Part shown: piece after piece, positions 35,859 to 45,477 of the stretch | Layout of the letters: each line of letters starts with the position of its first letter | Numbering within the stretch: position 1 is the first letter of the stretch | Source of the DNA: Comamonadaceae bacterium G21597-S1 | GTDB lineage: Bacteria; Pseudomonadota; Gammaproteobacteria; Burkholderiales; Burkholderiaceae_C | Length of the DNA stretch: 64,000 nt | Reading direction: 5' to 3' | Assembly: GCA_027214345.1 (NCBI GenBank) | Contig: JAPWHR010000007.1 | Location: 186,001-250,000, forward strand | Position numbers and translations under genes: made by a program | The notes under the pieces: model-generated | Databases searched by the model: none | Seen by the model: only the letters and a program-made list of their open reading frames with translations | Told to the model about the DNA's origin: nothing

Positions 35859-37300
35859 GGCCCGCGACCCCGCTACCCGGCCTGTCGCGCGACCTGCTGG
35901 AGCGCCTGTCGCCGCGCCAACGCCAGTACCTGCTGCTGATCTCCATCCTGGGATCCGGGCTGGCGCTGTTGTGGCTGGTATTCGTGTTCGCGGAAAGCCA
36001 GTCGGGACCCTCGCCGGCACGCTCCGGCGAGTCGGGAACTACCAGCACCAAGAACATCGGCGTGATGCCGGCCGGCTCGCAGGTCAACCCGGTGGACCAG
36101 TGGGTCGGCACGGCCGGTCGCAAGCTGGCGCAATACGAGAGCGAACGCGAGGAGCAGGCACGCCTGAACAAGGAACGGCAGTCCTTCGAGGCGCGCACGC
36201 TGCAACGTTTCGCCGAGCTCGAACAGAAACTCGGCAACCAGGCCCAAGTACCCGCCGCAGCGCCATCGAATCCGCCACGGCAACTGACCCTGCCCCCACC
36301 ACCGGCTGCTCCGATGCCCCCGCTGGCGGTGCTGCCGCCCTTGCCTCCGCCACCACCACCGCCAGCAACCGCCGGGCCGAACTGGCCCTCGGCACCGCCA
36401 CGGGAGACGGCACTCGGAAGAGAGCCAGGCGCCAGCCCCGATACGCCGCCTGCGCCCCCAATCGTGCGCATCACCGTCACCGAGCGGCCCAGGAACACCG
36501 CCCCTGCAGGCGCCGGCACCAGCAGTCCCACCACGACGGCATCCGACGCGCCCGAGCGCAGCACCGCCACCTTCCTGCCGGTGAGTTTCACACGCGGCAC
36601 GCTGCTCGGCGGCCTGGACGCACCCACCGGCGGCCAGGCCCAGTCCAACCCGCAGCCGGTGCTGATCCGGCTTGCCGACAACAGCGTGCTTCCGAACCAG
36701 TTCCGCGGCAGATACAAGGACTGCTTCGTGATCGCGGCCGGCTACGGTGACATCAGCGCCGAGCGCGCCTACCTGCGCACCGAGAACCTCTCGTGCGTGC
36801 GCAGCGACGGCGCCACACTCGAGGTACGCATCCAGGGCAGCGTCTATGGCGAGGACGGCAAGGTGGGCATGCGCGGTCGCCTGGTCACCAAGCAGGGCCA
36901 GATGCTGGCAAACGCGCTGCTGGCCGGGGTCGTCAGCGGCATCGGCCAGGGCATTGCCAGCTCCGCCACCGAATACAGCACCTCGGCCCTGGGGACGGTT
37001 GCCAACGCGCAGGGCGCCGACGCCTACCGCGCCGGCATCGGCGGCGGCGTCGGCCGCGCGCTGGACCGGCTGGCCCAGTACTACATCAAGCTGGCCGAGA
37101 ACACCTTTCCGGTGATCGAGGTCGACGCCGGCCGCCAGATCGACGTCGTCATCACCAAGGGCGTGCGTATCGACACCCCAATGGACCTCACTGCGCACGC
37201 CAACACCGCGACAGCAGGTGCTGACGGATCCACCACCCGCAATTCCCCGCACCCTGGCACCCGACCCCTGGAGGAACAAGGCGATGACATCGAAGACTGA
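35855..37300 (+). CDS. traB: TraB, VirB10-like core-complex protein
   Basis: 481 residues. An inner-membrane helix (about 25-46) leads to a coiled coil (about 90-130), a Pro-rich spacer (about 145-190) and the conserved C-terminal beta-barrel domain with R-F-K-D-C-F-V-type Y-K-D-C-F-V-I-A and A-Y-L-R-T-E-N-L-S-C-V. TraB spans the periplasm and links the inner and outer parts of the channel. The stop overlaps the start of the DsbC-like gene by 17 bases. Confidence 0.92.
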   Translation: MRPATPLPGLSRDLLERLSPRQRQYLLLISILGSGLALLWLVFVFAESQSGPSPARSGESGTTSTKNIGVMPAGSQVNPVDQWVGTAGRKLAQYESEREEQARLNKERQSFEARTLQRFAELEQKLGNQAQVPAAAPSNPPRQLTLPPPPAAPMPPLAVLPPLPPPPPPPATAGPNWPSAPPRETALGREPGASPDTPPAPPIVRITVTERPRNTAPAGAGTSSPTTTASDAPERSTATFLPVSFTRGTLLGGLDAPTGGQAQSNPQPVLIRLADNSVLPNQFRGRYKDCFVIAAGYGDISAERAYLRTENLSCVRSDGATLEVRIQGSVYGEDGKVGMRGRLVTKQGQMLANALLAGVVSGIGQGIASSATEYSTSALGTVANAQGADAYRAGIGGGVGRALDRLAQYYIKLAENTFPVIEVDAGRQIDVVITKGVRIDTPMDLTAHANTATAGADGSTTRNSPHPGTRPLEEQGDDIED

Positions 37301-38105
37301 TTTTTTTCACAAGCGCGGAGCGAGCCAGCTGCGCATGGTGTCGATCATGCTCGCCTGCGCGCTGGCAGGCGCGACCAATGCCCAGACGACGGCAAAATCT
37401 TCCAGCGAGACACGCCTGCTGGCCGCGCTGCGCAAGGCACATCCGGCAACCCAGTTCACCGAGGTCCGACGCTCGGAACTGCCCGGGCTGTTCGAGGTCT
37501 GGATGAACGGCAACGTCGCCTATGTGGCCAGTGCCAATCCGCGCTATTTCCTGTTCGGGCGCATGTTCGACACCCAGACCATGCGCGACATCACCGGTAC
37601 CAAGCTGGCGCTGGCCAATTCCGCTACCGCAAACCGCCCTGACCAGGCACCCCCGGCCACCACCCGCATCGCGTTCGACCAGCTGCCGCTGGACGACGCG
37701 ATCAGGACGGTGCGCGGCAGCGGCGCGCGCAAGGTCGCCGTCTTCAGCGATCCGAACTGCGTGTTCTGCCAGCGGCTCGAACCCGAACTGGCCAGTCTGG
37801 ACAACATCAGCATCTACACCTTCCTCGTGCCGTTCCAGGGCGAGGCCAAGCCGATCGGCGTGTGGTGTGCACAGGACCGGCAACTGGCCTGGCAACGCCT
37901 GATGCAACACGCGGATGCCAGCCTGCTGGATGGCGCCGGCACCTGCCCGCACCCGATCCAGCGCAACTTGGCGCTGGCGCAGCGACTGGGCATCCAGGGC
38001 ACACCGACGCTGATCTGGGCCGACGGCAGCCGCACCGACGGTTTTGTCGAGCGTGGCGTGCTCGAGGCCCGCGCCCAGGAATCCGGCAAGGCGGTCAAGC
38101 CATGA
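37284..38105 (+). CDS. dsbC: DsbC-like thiol:disulfide isomerase of the transfer operon
   Basis: 273 residues from the ATG at 37284 with GAGGA upstream. A signal peptide (about 14-34) is followed by a DsbC-type dimerisation domain (L-P-G-L-F-E-V-W, Y-F-L-F-G) and a thioredoxin domain with the C-V-F-C active site (159-162) and cis-proline G-T-P-T-L. It should reshuffle disulfides in the Cys-rich exported proteins TraU, TraN and TraH. Genes of this kind are found between traB and traV in SXT-like ICEs. It lies inside the operon with overlaps on both sides. Confidence 0.9.
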   Translation: MTSKTDFFHKRGASQLRMVSIMLACALAGATNAQTTAKSSSETRLLAALRKAHPATQFTEVRRSELPGLFEVWMNGNVAYVASANPRYFLFGRMFDTQTMRDITGTKLALANSATANRPDQAPPATTRIAFDQLPLDDAIRTVRGSGARKVAVFSDPNCVFCQRLEPELASLDNISIYTFLVPFQGEAKPIGVWCAQDRQLAWQRLMQHADASLLDGAGTCPHPIQRNLALAQRLGIQGTPTLIWADGSRTDGFVERGVLEARAQESGKAVKP

Positions 38106-38881
38106 CGACACACACCGATTTCTCACGCGCCGCCTTGCCAGCGCTGACCACGTGTATCACGGCATTCCTTGCCGGCTGTGGCTCGATGTCGGGCCTGGAC
38201 GGAGAGAGCCGTTATGCCTGCCAGGCCCCCGTCGGCGTGGCCTGCAACTCGGTGTCCGGCACCTACGCCAACACCGTGCACGCCACGCTGCCGGTGCAGC
38301 GCAATGCTCCAGCTACGGCAACGATTCGGACAGCCGCGCCCGACCTGCCTGCCGCCGCACCACCACAAGCCCGACCGCCGACCCCACCCGCGTCGCCGGC
38401 GCCACGGGCCGGCGCCACCGCCACTGGCGACCTGACGCCGAGCAGCGAGCAATCGCTGCGTTCGCCGCCGCGCGTGCTGCGCCTGTGGACCCAGGCCTGG
38501 GAGGATCGCGATGGCGACCTGCACGACCAGGCCTATGTCTATCTGCTGATCGACAGCGGCCAGTGGCGCATGGCCCATATCCGCCGGCAGGGCCGGGACA
38601 ACCGGCGCGCGATGCTGACCGCGCCCGCGGCACCCGCTGCCCTTTCCAGCCCATCTAACGCGCCCACCGAGTCGCAAGCCAGGACGCAGACAAAGCAGGT
38701 CCCGGACAAACCCGGCGATCCCCTTGAGGTCCGCCAGCCAGCTGCCACGCTCGGCGAGCCCCAACGCCCGGCCCCGCAGGACCTACATGGAGCCACGACC
38801 GCGCCTCCGCCCCTGCCCCCTCAGCAACCCCATTACCCGCTGGACCCCCAGCGCCTGCGCCAGCTGCGAGACAGACCATGA
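38102..38881 (+). CDS. traV: TraV, outer-membrane lipoprotein
   Basis: 259 residues. The lipobox F-L-A-G-C (about 21-25) predicts a lipid-anchored protein. Two Cys in the next 30 residues (Y-A-C-Q-A-P, V-A-C-N-S-V) and the M-S-G-L-D-G opening match TraV (VirB7-like). A long Pro/Ala linker (about 70-110) is followed by the conserved R-V-L-R-L-W-x-x-x-W-E-D-x-D-G-D-L-H block. The C-terminal 80 residues are low complexity. It overlaps the DsbC-like gene and traC by four bases each. Confidence 0.9.
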   Translation: MTTHTDFSRAALPALTTCITAFLAGCGSMSGLDGESRYACQAPVGVACNSVSGTYANTVHATLPVQRNAPATATIRTAAPDLPAAAPPQARPPTPPASPAPRAGATATGDLTPSSEQSLRSPPRVLRLWTQAWEDRDGDLHDQAYVYLLIDSGQWRMAHIRRQGRDNRRAMLTAPAAPAALSSPSNAPTESQARTQTKQVPDKPGDPLEVRQPAATLGEPQRPAPQDLHGATTAPPPLPPQQPHYPLDPQRLRQLRDRP

Positions 38882-41433
38882 ACATCAATGCAACCCAGAC
38901 CACGCCGCGACCCCAACACAAGGCACTTCTGCGCATGTCCCGCGATCCCGCACGCGCCACCGACCAGTTCGCCCACTGGCTGCCCTACAGCGCCTACCTG
39001 GGTGAAGAAAAAATCTTCGTCAACCGCGAGGGCATGGGCTTCCTGCTCGAGCTGCTGCCGCAGTCGGGCGCCGACGAGCGCATGGCCGAAGTCCTGGTGT
39101 CGCTGTATGCCAACTGCCCGCCGGGCACCGGCATCCAGTTCCACCTGTTCGCATCTCCCCACATCGGCACCATGCTGCGCCGGTACGCCAACCTGCGCGT
39201 CGAGGACGACGACCAGGCGGCACGCGCCCAGCCCTGGGGCCGGCCCACGCGCAACGACAACCTGTTTCGCAGCCTGGCGCGCGAGCGCGTCGGCCATCTG
39301 CTGCACGGCGCGCAGCATTCGCTGACCAGCGGCTTTCACTACACGCTGCGGGATTTCCGGCTCATGCTCAGCGTGAGTGTTCCCGGAGACGCACACGACC
39401 TGGCCCGGCGCGAGGAAGTCCTGACGCTGCGCGATGCAATGGCCTCCACGCTGCGCTCGGCCTCCATGCCCAGCCGGGTGTGCGACGCCAGCGACCTGAT
39501 CCACTGGTGCGCGCTGTTCACCAACCCCGATCGGCTGCACAGCCTGGAGGCCCCGGACCAGGCCTATGACGACGGGCGCGAGTTGCGCGAACAGATCGTG
39601 GACTTCGACACCATCCAGATCGCGCATCCCGACGCGCTGCACCTGTCCAAGGCGCAGGGCGACAGTGCGCTCGAGTTGCGGCTGTATTCGGTCAAGAGTT
39701 TTCCGGAGCACTTTGCGCTGTGGCAGATGGGCTCGCTGATCGGTGACCTGATGCAGCCGGCGCTGCAATACAACACGCCCTTCCTGCTGACCATGGGTGC
39801 CTGGATCCTGGATCCCAACAACACACGTTCGGTCGTCATGGCCAACCATGTGCGCGCCACGCAGAACGCCAAGAGCCGGATGGCCGACGTCATGCCCGAC
39901 GTACGCAAGAAGCTGCAGGACTGGACCGCGGCCTCGGACGCGTTGGACGCCGGCGGCAGCCTGGTGAGCCTGTACCACCAGCTGGCACTGCTGTGCCCGC
40001 CCGAGCAGTCGGCCAGCGCCTTCGAGGCGGCCAACGCGATCTGGCGCGGCCGGGGTTTCCAGCTCAACTTGGATGCCTACATGCAGCGCCAGGCGCTGCT
40101 TGCCAGCCTGCCGATGACCCTGTCGCGGTCCATGCACCAGGACCTGCTCAAGATGCGGCGCGTCACGCGCAAGACCATGGCCAATGCCATCCACCTGGCC
40201 CCGCTTGTCGCCGAATGGCGCGGCACTGCAACGCCGGCCATGGTGTTCGGTGGCCGGCGTGGCCAGCTGATGGCGCTGGATTTGTTCGACAACGACCTGG
40301 GCAACTACAACTTCGCCATCATCGGCGCGCCAGGCTCGGGCAAGTCAGTGCTGATGAACGAGATGGCATGGTCCTACCGGGCCATCGGCGCCAAGGTCTG
40401 GATGATGGACCTCGGGCGTTCCTTCGAAAAGTTGTGCCGCCGCGCCCAGGGCAGCTACATCGAGTTCAGGGCCGACGCCGACATCCGGCTCAACCCGTTC
40501 ACCCACATCGTCGACGTCGTCGAGGACATCGACATCCTGGTGCCGGCGATCGCCAAGATGGCATCGATGCAGCACACGCTGGACGAGGTGCAGTACAAGG
40601 CGATCTCGGCCATGGTGCTGCGGCTGTTTCGCGCGCATGGCTGCGACCTGACGATCACCGCGCTGCGCGATGCGTTCAAGAGCGGCACCATCGCCGAGCT
40701 CGGCGTGGTGGACGACCAGCGCATCAAGGACCTGGCCATCATGCTCAACCCGTATTCGAAGGGCGGCCAGTACGAGCGCCACTTCGAAGGGCGCAACAAC
40801 ATCGACTTCAGCAATGACTTCATCGTCATCGAGAACGAGGAGCTCAAGCGCCGGCCCGACCTGCATGCGGTGGTCAACATCCTGCTGCTGCACCAGATCA
40901 CCGGCGAGATGTACCTCACGCGCAACCGGCGCAAGATCCTGTTCATCGACGAGCTCAAGCAGCAGCTCGGTGATGTCGGATCCGATGACCCGGTCAAGGC
41001 CGCCGTGATCGAGGAGGCGGCGCGGCGCGCGCGCAAATACGGTGGCGCGCTGGGCACCGCGACGCAGAGCGCCGACGACTACTACGGCTCGGCCCAGATG
41101 GAGGCGGCGTTCAACTGCTCGGACTGGGTCTTCCTGCTGCGCCAGAAACCCGAATCGATCGAGATGCTCGACCGCAAGGCGCGCCTGGCGATGGACGAAC
41201 CGAAGAAGCGATTGCTCCATTCACTGCGCACCGAAGCCGGCGCGTTTTCGGAGATGTACATCTCGTCGCCGGTGGGCGAAGGCGTGGCGCGCAACATCCT
41301 GGATCCGGCAACGCACCTGCTCTTTTCCAACAAGCTGGAGGACAACGCGCCGCTCGATGCACTGCGCGCCCAGGGTCTGGGCGTGGACGAGGCCATCCGC
41401 ACACTGCTGCGCCAGCGCGGCCACACCCCATGA
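38878..41433 (+). CDS. traC: TraC, VirB4-family secretion ATPase
   Basis: 851 residues, full length. The N-terminal TraC_F_IV domain (about 20-260) is followed by an ATPase with Walker A G-A-P-G-S-G-K-S (483-490) and Walker B I-L-F-I-D-E-L (about 687-693), then the A-T-Q-S-A-D-D-Y block. TraC powers pilus assembly from the cytoplasmic face. ATGA overlaps join it to traV and trbI. No damage is visible. Confidence 0.95.
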   Translation: MNINATQTTPRPQHKALLRMSRDPARATDQFAHWLPYSAYLGEEKIFVNREGMGFLLELLPQSGADERMAEVLVSLYANCPPGTGIQFHLFASPHIGTMLRRYANLRVEDDDQAARAQPWGRPTRNDNLFRSLARERVGHLLHGAQHSLTSGFHYTLRDFRLMLSVSVPGDAHDLARREEVLTLRDAMASTLRSASMPSRVCDASDLIHWCALFTNPDRLHSLEAPDQAYDDGRELREQIVDFDTIQIAHPDALHLSKAQGDSALELRLYSVKSFPEHFALWQMGSLIGDLMQPALQYNTPFLLTMGAWILDPNNTRSVVMANHVRATQNAKSRMADVMPDVRKKLQDWTAASDALDAGGSLVSLYHQLALLCPPEQSASAFEAANAIWRGRGFQLNLDAYMQRQALLASLPMTLSRSMHQDLLKMRRVTRKTMANAIHLAPLVAEWRGTATPAMVFGGRRGQLMALDLFDNDLGNYNFAIIGAPGSGKSVLMNEMAWSYRAIGAKVWMMDLGRSFEKLCRRAQGSYIEFRADADIRLNPFTHIVDVVEDIDILVPAIAKMASMQHTLDEVQYKAISAMVLRLFRAHGCDLTITALRDAFKSGTIAELGVVDDQRIKDLAIMLNPYSKGGQYERHFEGRNNIDFSNDFIVIENEELKRRPDLHAVVNILLLHQITGEMYLTRNRRKILFIDELKQQLGDVGSDDPVKAAVIEEAARRARKYGGALGTATQSADDYYGSAQMEAAFNCSDWVFLLRQKPESIEMLDRKARLAMDEPKKRLLHSLRTEAGAFSEMYISSPVGEGVARNILDPATHLLFSNKLEDNAPLDALRAQGLGVDEAIRTLLRQRGHTP

Positions 41434-41798
41434 AAACCTCCATCCTGGCATTCGCTCTCGACACGCTGGCTTCGCTGCTGCTGGTCACGCTGGCCCTGCT
41501 TGGTTATCACCGCTACGTGGTGCAACCGGCGCTGCGTATCGGCGTGGTCGACCTGGCCGAGGTCTACCGCGCCAAGGAGGCCGAGTTCACGCAGGCCTTG
41601 ACGCGCGCCGACGCACCGGACGCACGCGACAAGGCGCTGCAGATGGCCGGTGATTTCGCGCGCAAGCTGCCGCGCGCACTGGAGGAACTGCCACGCGAGT
41701 GCCAGTGCCTGGTCGTGCTCCGATCGGCCGTGGCCGGTGTGCATGGGCGCAGCGTGGACCTGACACCTCTTCTACGCAACAAGCTGGAGATGCCATGA
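41430..41798 (+). CDS. trbI: TrbI, F-type transfer protein
   Basis: 122 residues with one N-terminal membrane helix (about 8-28), then a periplasmic part opening I-G-V-V-D-L-A-E-V-Y-R-A-K, a signature of the F-type TrbI family. In F, TrbI affects pilus outgrowth and retraction. It is linked by ATGA overlaps to traC and to the S26 peptidase gene. Confidence 0.8.
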   Translation: MKTSILAFALDTLASLLLVTLALLGYHRYVVQPALRIGVVDLAEVYRAKEAEFTQALTRADAPDARDKALQMAGDFARKLPRALEELPRECQCLVVLRSAVAGVHGRSVDLTPLLRNKLEMP

Positions 41799-42439
41799 AA
41801 CCCGATGAACTGCAACGCACAGGTGCCGCCAACACCGCCGTCGTTACGGGCGTCGCCGCATCCCCACCTGGTGCCACATCCCCAGGACTGGCCCGGGAAC
41901 GGCGGTCTGTGCAGGCATGGCTGCGTCCCATTGCGGGGACCTTCCGCAAACATGGGATCGGGATGTCGGTGGTGCTGGCGATCTGGATCCTGGCGCTGGT
42001 CCGGCTTCTCGCCGATCCGACACCACGCCTGCCGCTGGTCTTCAACTGGACACCGAGCCTGCCCTACCACGTCGCGCTGGCCCACTACCAGCCACAGGCC
42101 GTGCACCGCGGTGACTACGTGATGTTCCACTTCGACGGACCGGAGCAGCTGCGCCGCCCGGGCCTGCGCGCCCAGCCGTTCTTCAAGCAGATCGCCGGTG
42201 TGCCGGGAGACCGGATAGAGGTGCACGAACGCCTGGTCACGGTGGGCGGCATCGCCGTGGGCAGCGCAAAGACCCACAGCTTCGACCGGCGACCGCTGCA
42301 GGCCATCGAAGCCGGCGTGATTCCGCCGGGTCATTACTACGTGCGCGGCAGCAGCCTTGATTCGTTCGATTCGCGTTATCGCAGCAGCGGCCTGGTGCGC
42401 GCCGACCAGATCATCGCCACGCTGACACCCCTGTTTTGA
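41795..42439 (+). CDS. S26-family (TraF-like) signal peptidase of the transfer operon
   Basis: 214 residues. A hydrophilic N-tail is followed by one membrane helix (about 57-75). The periplasmic domain has T-P-S-L-P-Y-H (the nucleophile serine of the TraF/S26C type) and F-K-Q-I-A-G-V-P-G-D-R-I, where Lys is the general base. A late G-S-S-x-D-S-x-D-S-R-Y motif completes the family pattern. It probably matures the pilin or another Tra protein, as TrhF/RP4 TraF do. It is named separately from the thioredoxin-like TraF downstream. Confidence 0.88.
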   Translation: MKPDELQRTGAANTAVVTGVAASPPGATSPGLARERRSVQAWLRPIAGTFRKHGIGMSVVLAIWILALVRLLADPTPRLPLVFNWTPSLPYHVALAHYQPQAVHRGDYVMFHFDGPEQLRRPGLRAQPFFKQIAGVPGDRIEVHERLVTVGGIAVGSAKTHSFDRRPLQAIEAGVIPPGHYYVRGSSLDSFDSRYRSSGLVRADQIIATLTPLF

Positions 42440-42447
42440 GGCCATCC

Positions 42448-42855
42448 ATGACACGACACAGGCATCACATTCCCAATATGGCGCTGGCCCATCACGCCGC
42501 AACGCATCTGCTGGTCGCGGCATCGCTGCTGATCTTGGCCAGCGCGAATGTCCAGGCACAGACCAGCCCCGCGCGTGGCCCGCTCGCGGCATCCGCGGAC
42601 ATGCCGATGGAGGACTACCTCGGCCTGCTGCGCCAGATCGCGCCGGCCGCGGAACTGGGTGCCAGCCAGTACCTCGCGGCCGTGCGACTCAGGTGCGGCC
42701 ATACGCTGGCCACCCAGGAGTTGCGCCTGGCGCTGGGCCAGGACGGCGGCAACCCGCAGCTGCTGTCGCTCATCCGTGCCAGCCAGATGCAGGACGAAGC
42801 CGCGCGCAAACAGGCAATCGGCCAGATCCGGTGCCCGCAAGGAGCCGCGCGATGA
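42448..42855 (+). CDS. Small exported protein of unknown function in the tra operon
   Basis: 135 residues with a signal peptide (about 1-38, core L-L-V-A-A-S-L-L-I-L-A-S-A). The mature part is mainly helical and holds two Cys (R-L-R-C-G-H and Q-I-R-C-P), which could form a disulfide. I do not recognise the family. It lies between the S26 peptidase and traW, and its stop overlaps the traW start. Consistent coupling and GC-rich codon use support a real gene. A periplasmic assembly factor is a fair guess. Confidence 0.7.
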   Translation: MTRHRHHIPNMALAHHAATHLLVAASLLILASANVQAQTSPARGPLAASADMPMEDYLGLLRQIAPAAELGASQYLAAVRLRCGHTLATQELRLALGQDGGNPQLLSLIRASQMQDEAARKQAIGQIRCPQGAAR

Positions 42856-43508
42856 ACAAGGCAGCTTCACGCCGGTCGGCATGGGGGCAGCTGCTGGCCG
42901 CGACAACCCTGCTCTTGACGCTGCCGGCGCTGCACGCCACCGACCTGGGAATCGTCGGCCCGACCTATGCGATCACCGAGCCACACCTGTTGCGCATGAT
43001 CGAACAGCGGCTGCGCGACAAGGAGCAATCGGGCGAGCTGGCGCGCTTGCAGCAGGCCGCGCGCGAGCGCGGCATCGCCGCGGTGCGCCAGCCCGCGCCG
43101 GTGGATGGCCTTGCTCCCACGCGCCATCCCCGCACCTTCTATGTCGATCCGAGCTTCACGCTCGATCGCAACGTGTTCGACGACAAGGGCAATCTGATGT
43201 TTGCCGCCGGCACGCGCAAGAACCCGCTCGAGGTCGTATCGCTGTCGCGCCAGCTGCTGTTCTTCGACGCCCGCGACAAGATGCAGGTCGCCAGCGCCAG
43301 CGCGCTGATGGCGCGCACGCCTGCAGGGCGCATCAAGCCCATCCTGACCGGCGGCTCCTACCTGGACCTGATGAAGTCCTGGCGCATCCCGGTCTATTAC
43401 GACCAGCACGGCGTTCTCACGCGTCGCCTGGGGATTGCCCAGGTCCCGGCCCTGGTGTCGCAGGAGGGATTGCGCCTTCGTATCGACGAACTGCAGGCCC
43501 GGCCATGA
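42852..43508 (+). CDS. traW: TraW, pilus assembly protein
   Basis: 218 residues. A signal peptide (about 8-30) is followed by the TraW pattern: D-L-G-I-V-G-P-T-Y-A-I-T-E, M-I-E-Q-R-L, then F-Y-V-D-P-S, F-F-D-A-R-D and W-R-I-P-V-Y-Y-D-Q-H-G with a G-I-A-Q-V-P-A ending. TraW acts in the periplasm with TrbC and TraU. It overlaps its neighbours by ATGA on both sides. Confidence 0.92.
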   Translation: MNKAASRRSAWGQLLAATTLLLTLPALHATDLGIVGPTYAITEPHLLRMIEQRLRDKEQSGELARLQQAARERGIAAVRQPAPVDGLAPTRHPRTFYVDPSFTLDRNVFDDKGNLMFAAGTRKNPLEVVSLSRQLLFFDARDKMQVASASALMARTPAGRIKPILTGGSYLDLMKSWRIPVYYDQHGVLTRRLGIAQVPALVSQEGLRLRIDELQARP

Positions 43509-44608
43509 CATTGACCATGACCATGACCACCCCCCGGACCCTGACATTGGCCATGGCCCGACTGGTGCATCTGCGCGCGTGGCTGCTGCAATCAGTGTCC
43601 GCGTTTGTACGCACCATGGCGCTGCTCCTCGTTGCCGTGGGCGCGAATCCGGCTACCAACGCGGGTATCTCGACTTGCACGGGGCGTTTTCCGAACCCGA
43701 TCACCGACATCTGCTGGTCCTGCATCCTGCCAATCAGCATCGGTGGCGCGCGTATCGCCAACTTCGGTGGCCAGGAAGACATCGCCAACCCGGCCAGCCC
43801 GGTGTGCAACTGCGGATTGAGTCCGGCCATCGGCCTGTCGGTCGGATTCTGGGAGCCGGCGCGGCATGTGGAGGCCGTCAGGAAACCGTTCTGCCTGGCC
43901 TCGCTGGGCGGCATCGACCTCGATCCGGGCATCGCGGCGCCCGAGGCGGCGCGTTTCACACGCGCCGAAGGCGATGGCGACGGCGGCAGCTTCTACCAGG
44001 CGCATTACTACACCAACCCGCTGCTGTACTGGCTGGAGGTCGTCACCGATTTTCCGTGCCTGGAGCGTGGCGCCTTCGACCTGGCCTACCTCACCGAGGT
44101 CGATCCGCTGTGGAACGACGATGAACTCACGCTGATCCTCAACCCCGATGCGGTGTTGTTCGCCAATCCGGTGGCGGTGGCCGCCTGCGCGGCCGACTGT
44201 GTGGCCGCGACCACGGGGTTTGGCATCGCCAACCTGTTCTGGTGCGCCGGTTGCCAGGGCGGCATCTATCCGCTGGACGGCCACGTGCCCTATCACATGG
44301 GGGGCGTGCGTACCGCGGTGCTAATGGCGCAGCGGTTGACGGCCAAGATGCACCGCGAGCTGCTGGCCTGGGGCTGGCACGGACGCGCGGGCCTGTGCGG
44401 CCCGTATTTCGAGCCGGTCATGGACAAGACCGCCTACAAGACGCAACTCACCTACCCGATCGCTGCCACCGACAAAGAGGGTGGACGCTGCTGCCAGCCG
44501 TTCGGCCGCAGCACCGTGGTCTGGGGCGCCGGCAAGGAGTTTCCGGTGCGCGGCGAGGATTTCGCGTTCATGCTTTTCAGAAAAAGGAACTGCTGTGCGG
44601 GCTACTGA
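43505..44608 (+). CDS. traU: TraU, mating-pair protein rich in cysteine
   Basis: 367 residues from the ATG at 43505. A long leader with a hydrophobic core (about 35-50) precedes the TraU domain: C-T-G-R-F-P-N-P-I-T-D-I-C-W-S-C-I-L-P-I, then C-N-C-G-L-S-P and F-W-E-P-A-R, E-V-D-P-L-W-N-D-D-E-L, and the late C-G-P-Y-F-E-P. More than ten Cys predict several disulfides and a need for the DsbC-like protein. TraU supports DNA transfer and pilus assembly. Confidence 0.95.
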   Translation: MTLTMTMTTPRTLTLAMARLVHLRAWLLQSVSAFVRTMALLLVAVGANPATNAGISTCTGRFPNPITDICWSCILPISIGGARIANFGGQEDIANPASPVCNCGLSPAIGLSVGFWEPARHVEAVRKPFCLASLGGIDLDPGIAAPEAARFTRAEGDGDGGSFYQAHYYTNPLLYWLEVVTDFPCLERGAFDLAYLTEVDPLWNDDELTLILNPDAVLFANPVAVAACAADCVAATTGFGIANLFWCAGCQGGIYPLDGHVPYHMGGVRTAVLMAQRLTAKMHRELLAWGWHGRAGLCGPYFEPVMDKTAYKTQLTYPIAATDKEGGRCCQPFGRSTVVWGAGKEFPVRGEDFAFMLFRKRNCCAGY

Positions 44609-45440
44609 TTTCATTCGCACGGCGGCGCAGCGTTCGCCTGCGTCGATGGCACGACGGCAGCTGTGTCCGAAACGCCAACGCTTGTTGCGCAGAAGCCTTC
44701 GCCTGCTGCCGCTAATGGTGGTGCTTCTGCTGCCATTGCATGGTCTGCGCGCCCAGGGCCCGGCGGACATCAGCGACGCCGACCTCGAGCGGGTGCGCCG
44801 CGAACAACCGGTGATCACCGAGCAGGACATCGAGCAGGCTCGCCAACGCAACACCATGCCAGCCGAAGCGGCGCTCGAGGGCATCGCGCGTCGCGGGCCG
44901 ATCAACATCGACGCGCTGCCACGACCTGCGCAAGGATCTGTTGCCCCCGGCATCGACCTGGAAGCGCTCGGCAGGGGATTTGCCTCAAGTGCCCCGGCAC
45001 CGGGTCCACTGTTTGGTCCGGCCAGCGCGCCCGCGCTGATGGTCTTTGTCAGCCTGTCGATGCCGCAGCCCACGCTGCGCAAGCTGGTCGACCAAGCCGC
45101 GCGCGCGCAGGCAACGCTCATCCTCCGCGGCCTGGTCGACAACTCGATCCGCACAACCATTACCCAGGTCCAGGCCCTGATCGGGCAGGCCGACGTGGCC
45201 ATGCAGATTGACCCGCAGGCCTTTGATCGTTTCGCGATCGAACAGGTGCCGAGCTTCGTGCTGGTGCGTGACGGCACCCGGCCCACCTCCTGCGCCAGCG
45301 GCGTCTGCGCGCCGCCCGACACCTTTGTCAAGCTCACGGGTGATGTCAGCGTCGACTACGCACTGCAAGCCATGCGACAGCGCGCGCCCGAACAGTCTCG
45401 CGACGCGGCGCCGTTCCTGCGCCGCCTGCGCGCGCGCTGA
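44595..45440 (+). CDS. trbC: TrbC, type-F pilus assembly protein
   Basis: 281 residues from a GTG at 44595, chosen because AAGGA lies 6 bases upstream. A hydrophobic leader (about 33-50) is followed by a helical linker and the TrbC domain with M-V-F-V-S-L-S-M-P, L-R-G-L-V-D-N-S, I-D-P-Q-A-F-D-R-F-A-I and Q-V-P-S-F-V-L. The last third is thioredoxin-like. TrbC works with TraW in the periplasm. The start lies within the traU 3' end. Confidence 0.9.
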   Translation: MRATDFIRTAAQRSPASMARRQLCPKRQRLLRRSLRLLPLMVVLLLPLHGLRAQGPADISDADLERVRREQPVITEQDIEQARQRNTMPAEAALEGIARRGPINIDALPRPAQGSVAPGIDLEALGRGFASSAPAPGPLFGPASAPALMVFVSLSMPQPTLRKLVDQAARAQATLILRGLVDNSIRTTITQVQALIGQADVAMQIDPQAFDRFAIEQVPSFVLVRDGTRPTSCASGVCAPPDTFVKLTGDVSVDYALQAMRQRAPEQSRDAAPFLRRLRAR

Positions 45441-45477
45441 GCCTGGACGAGGGATCGATAGATTGGCTGGAACCGCC

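Noticed and set aside
35873-37279. 468-codon minus-strand frame opposite traB
   Set aside because: Low-complexity antisense shadow; traB on the plus strand has clear domains.
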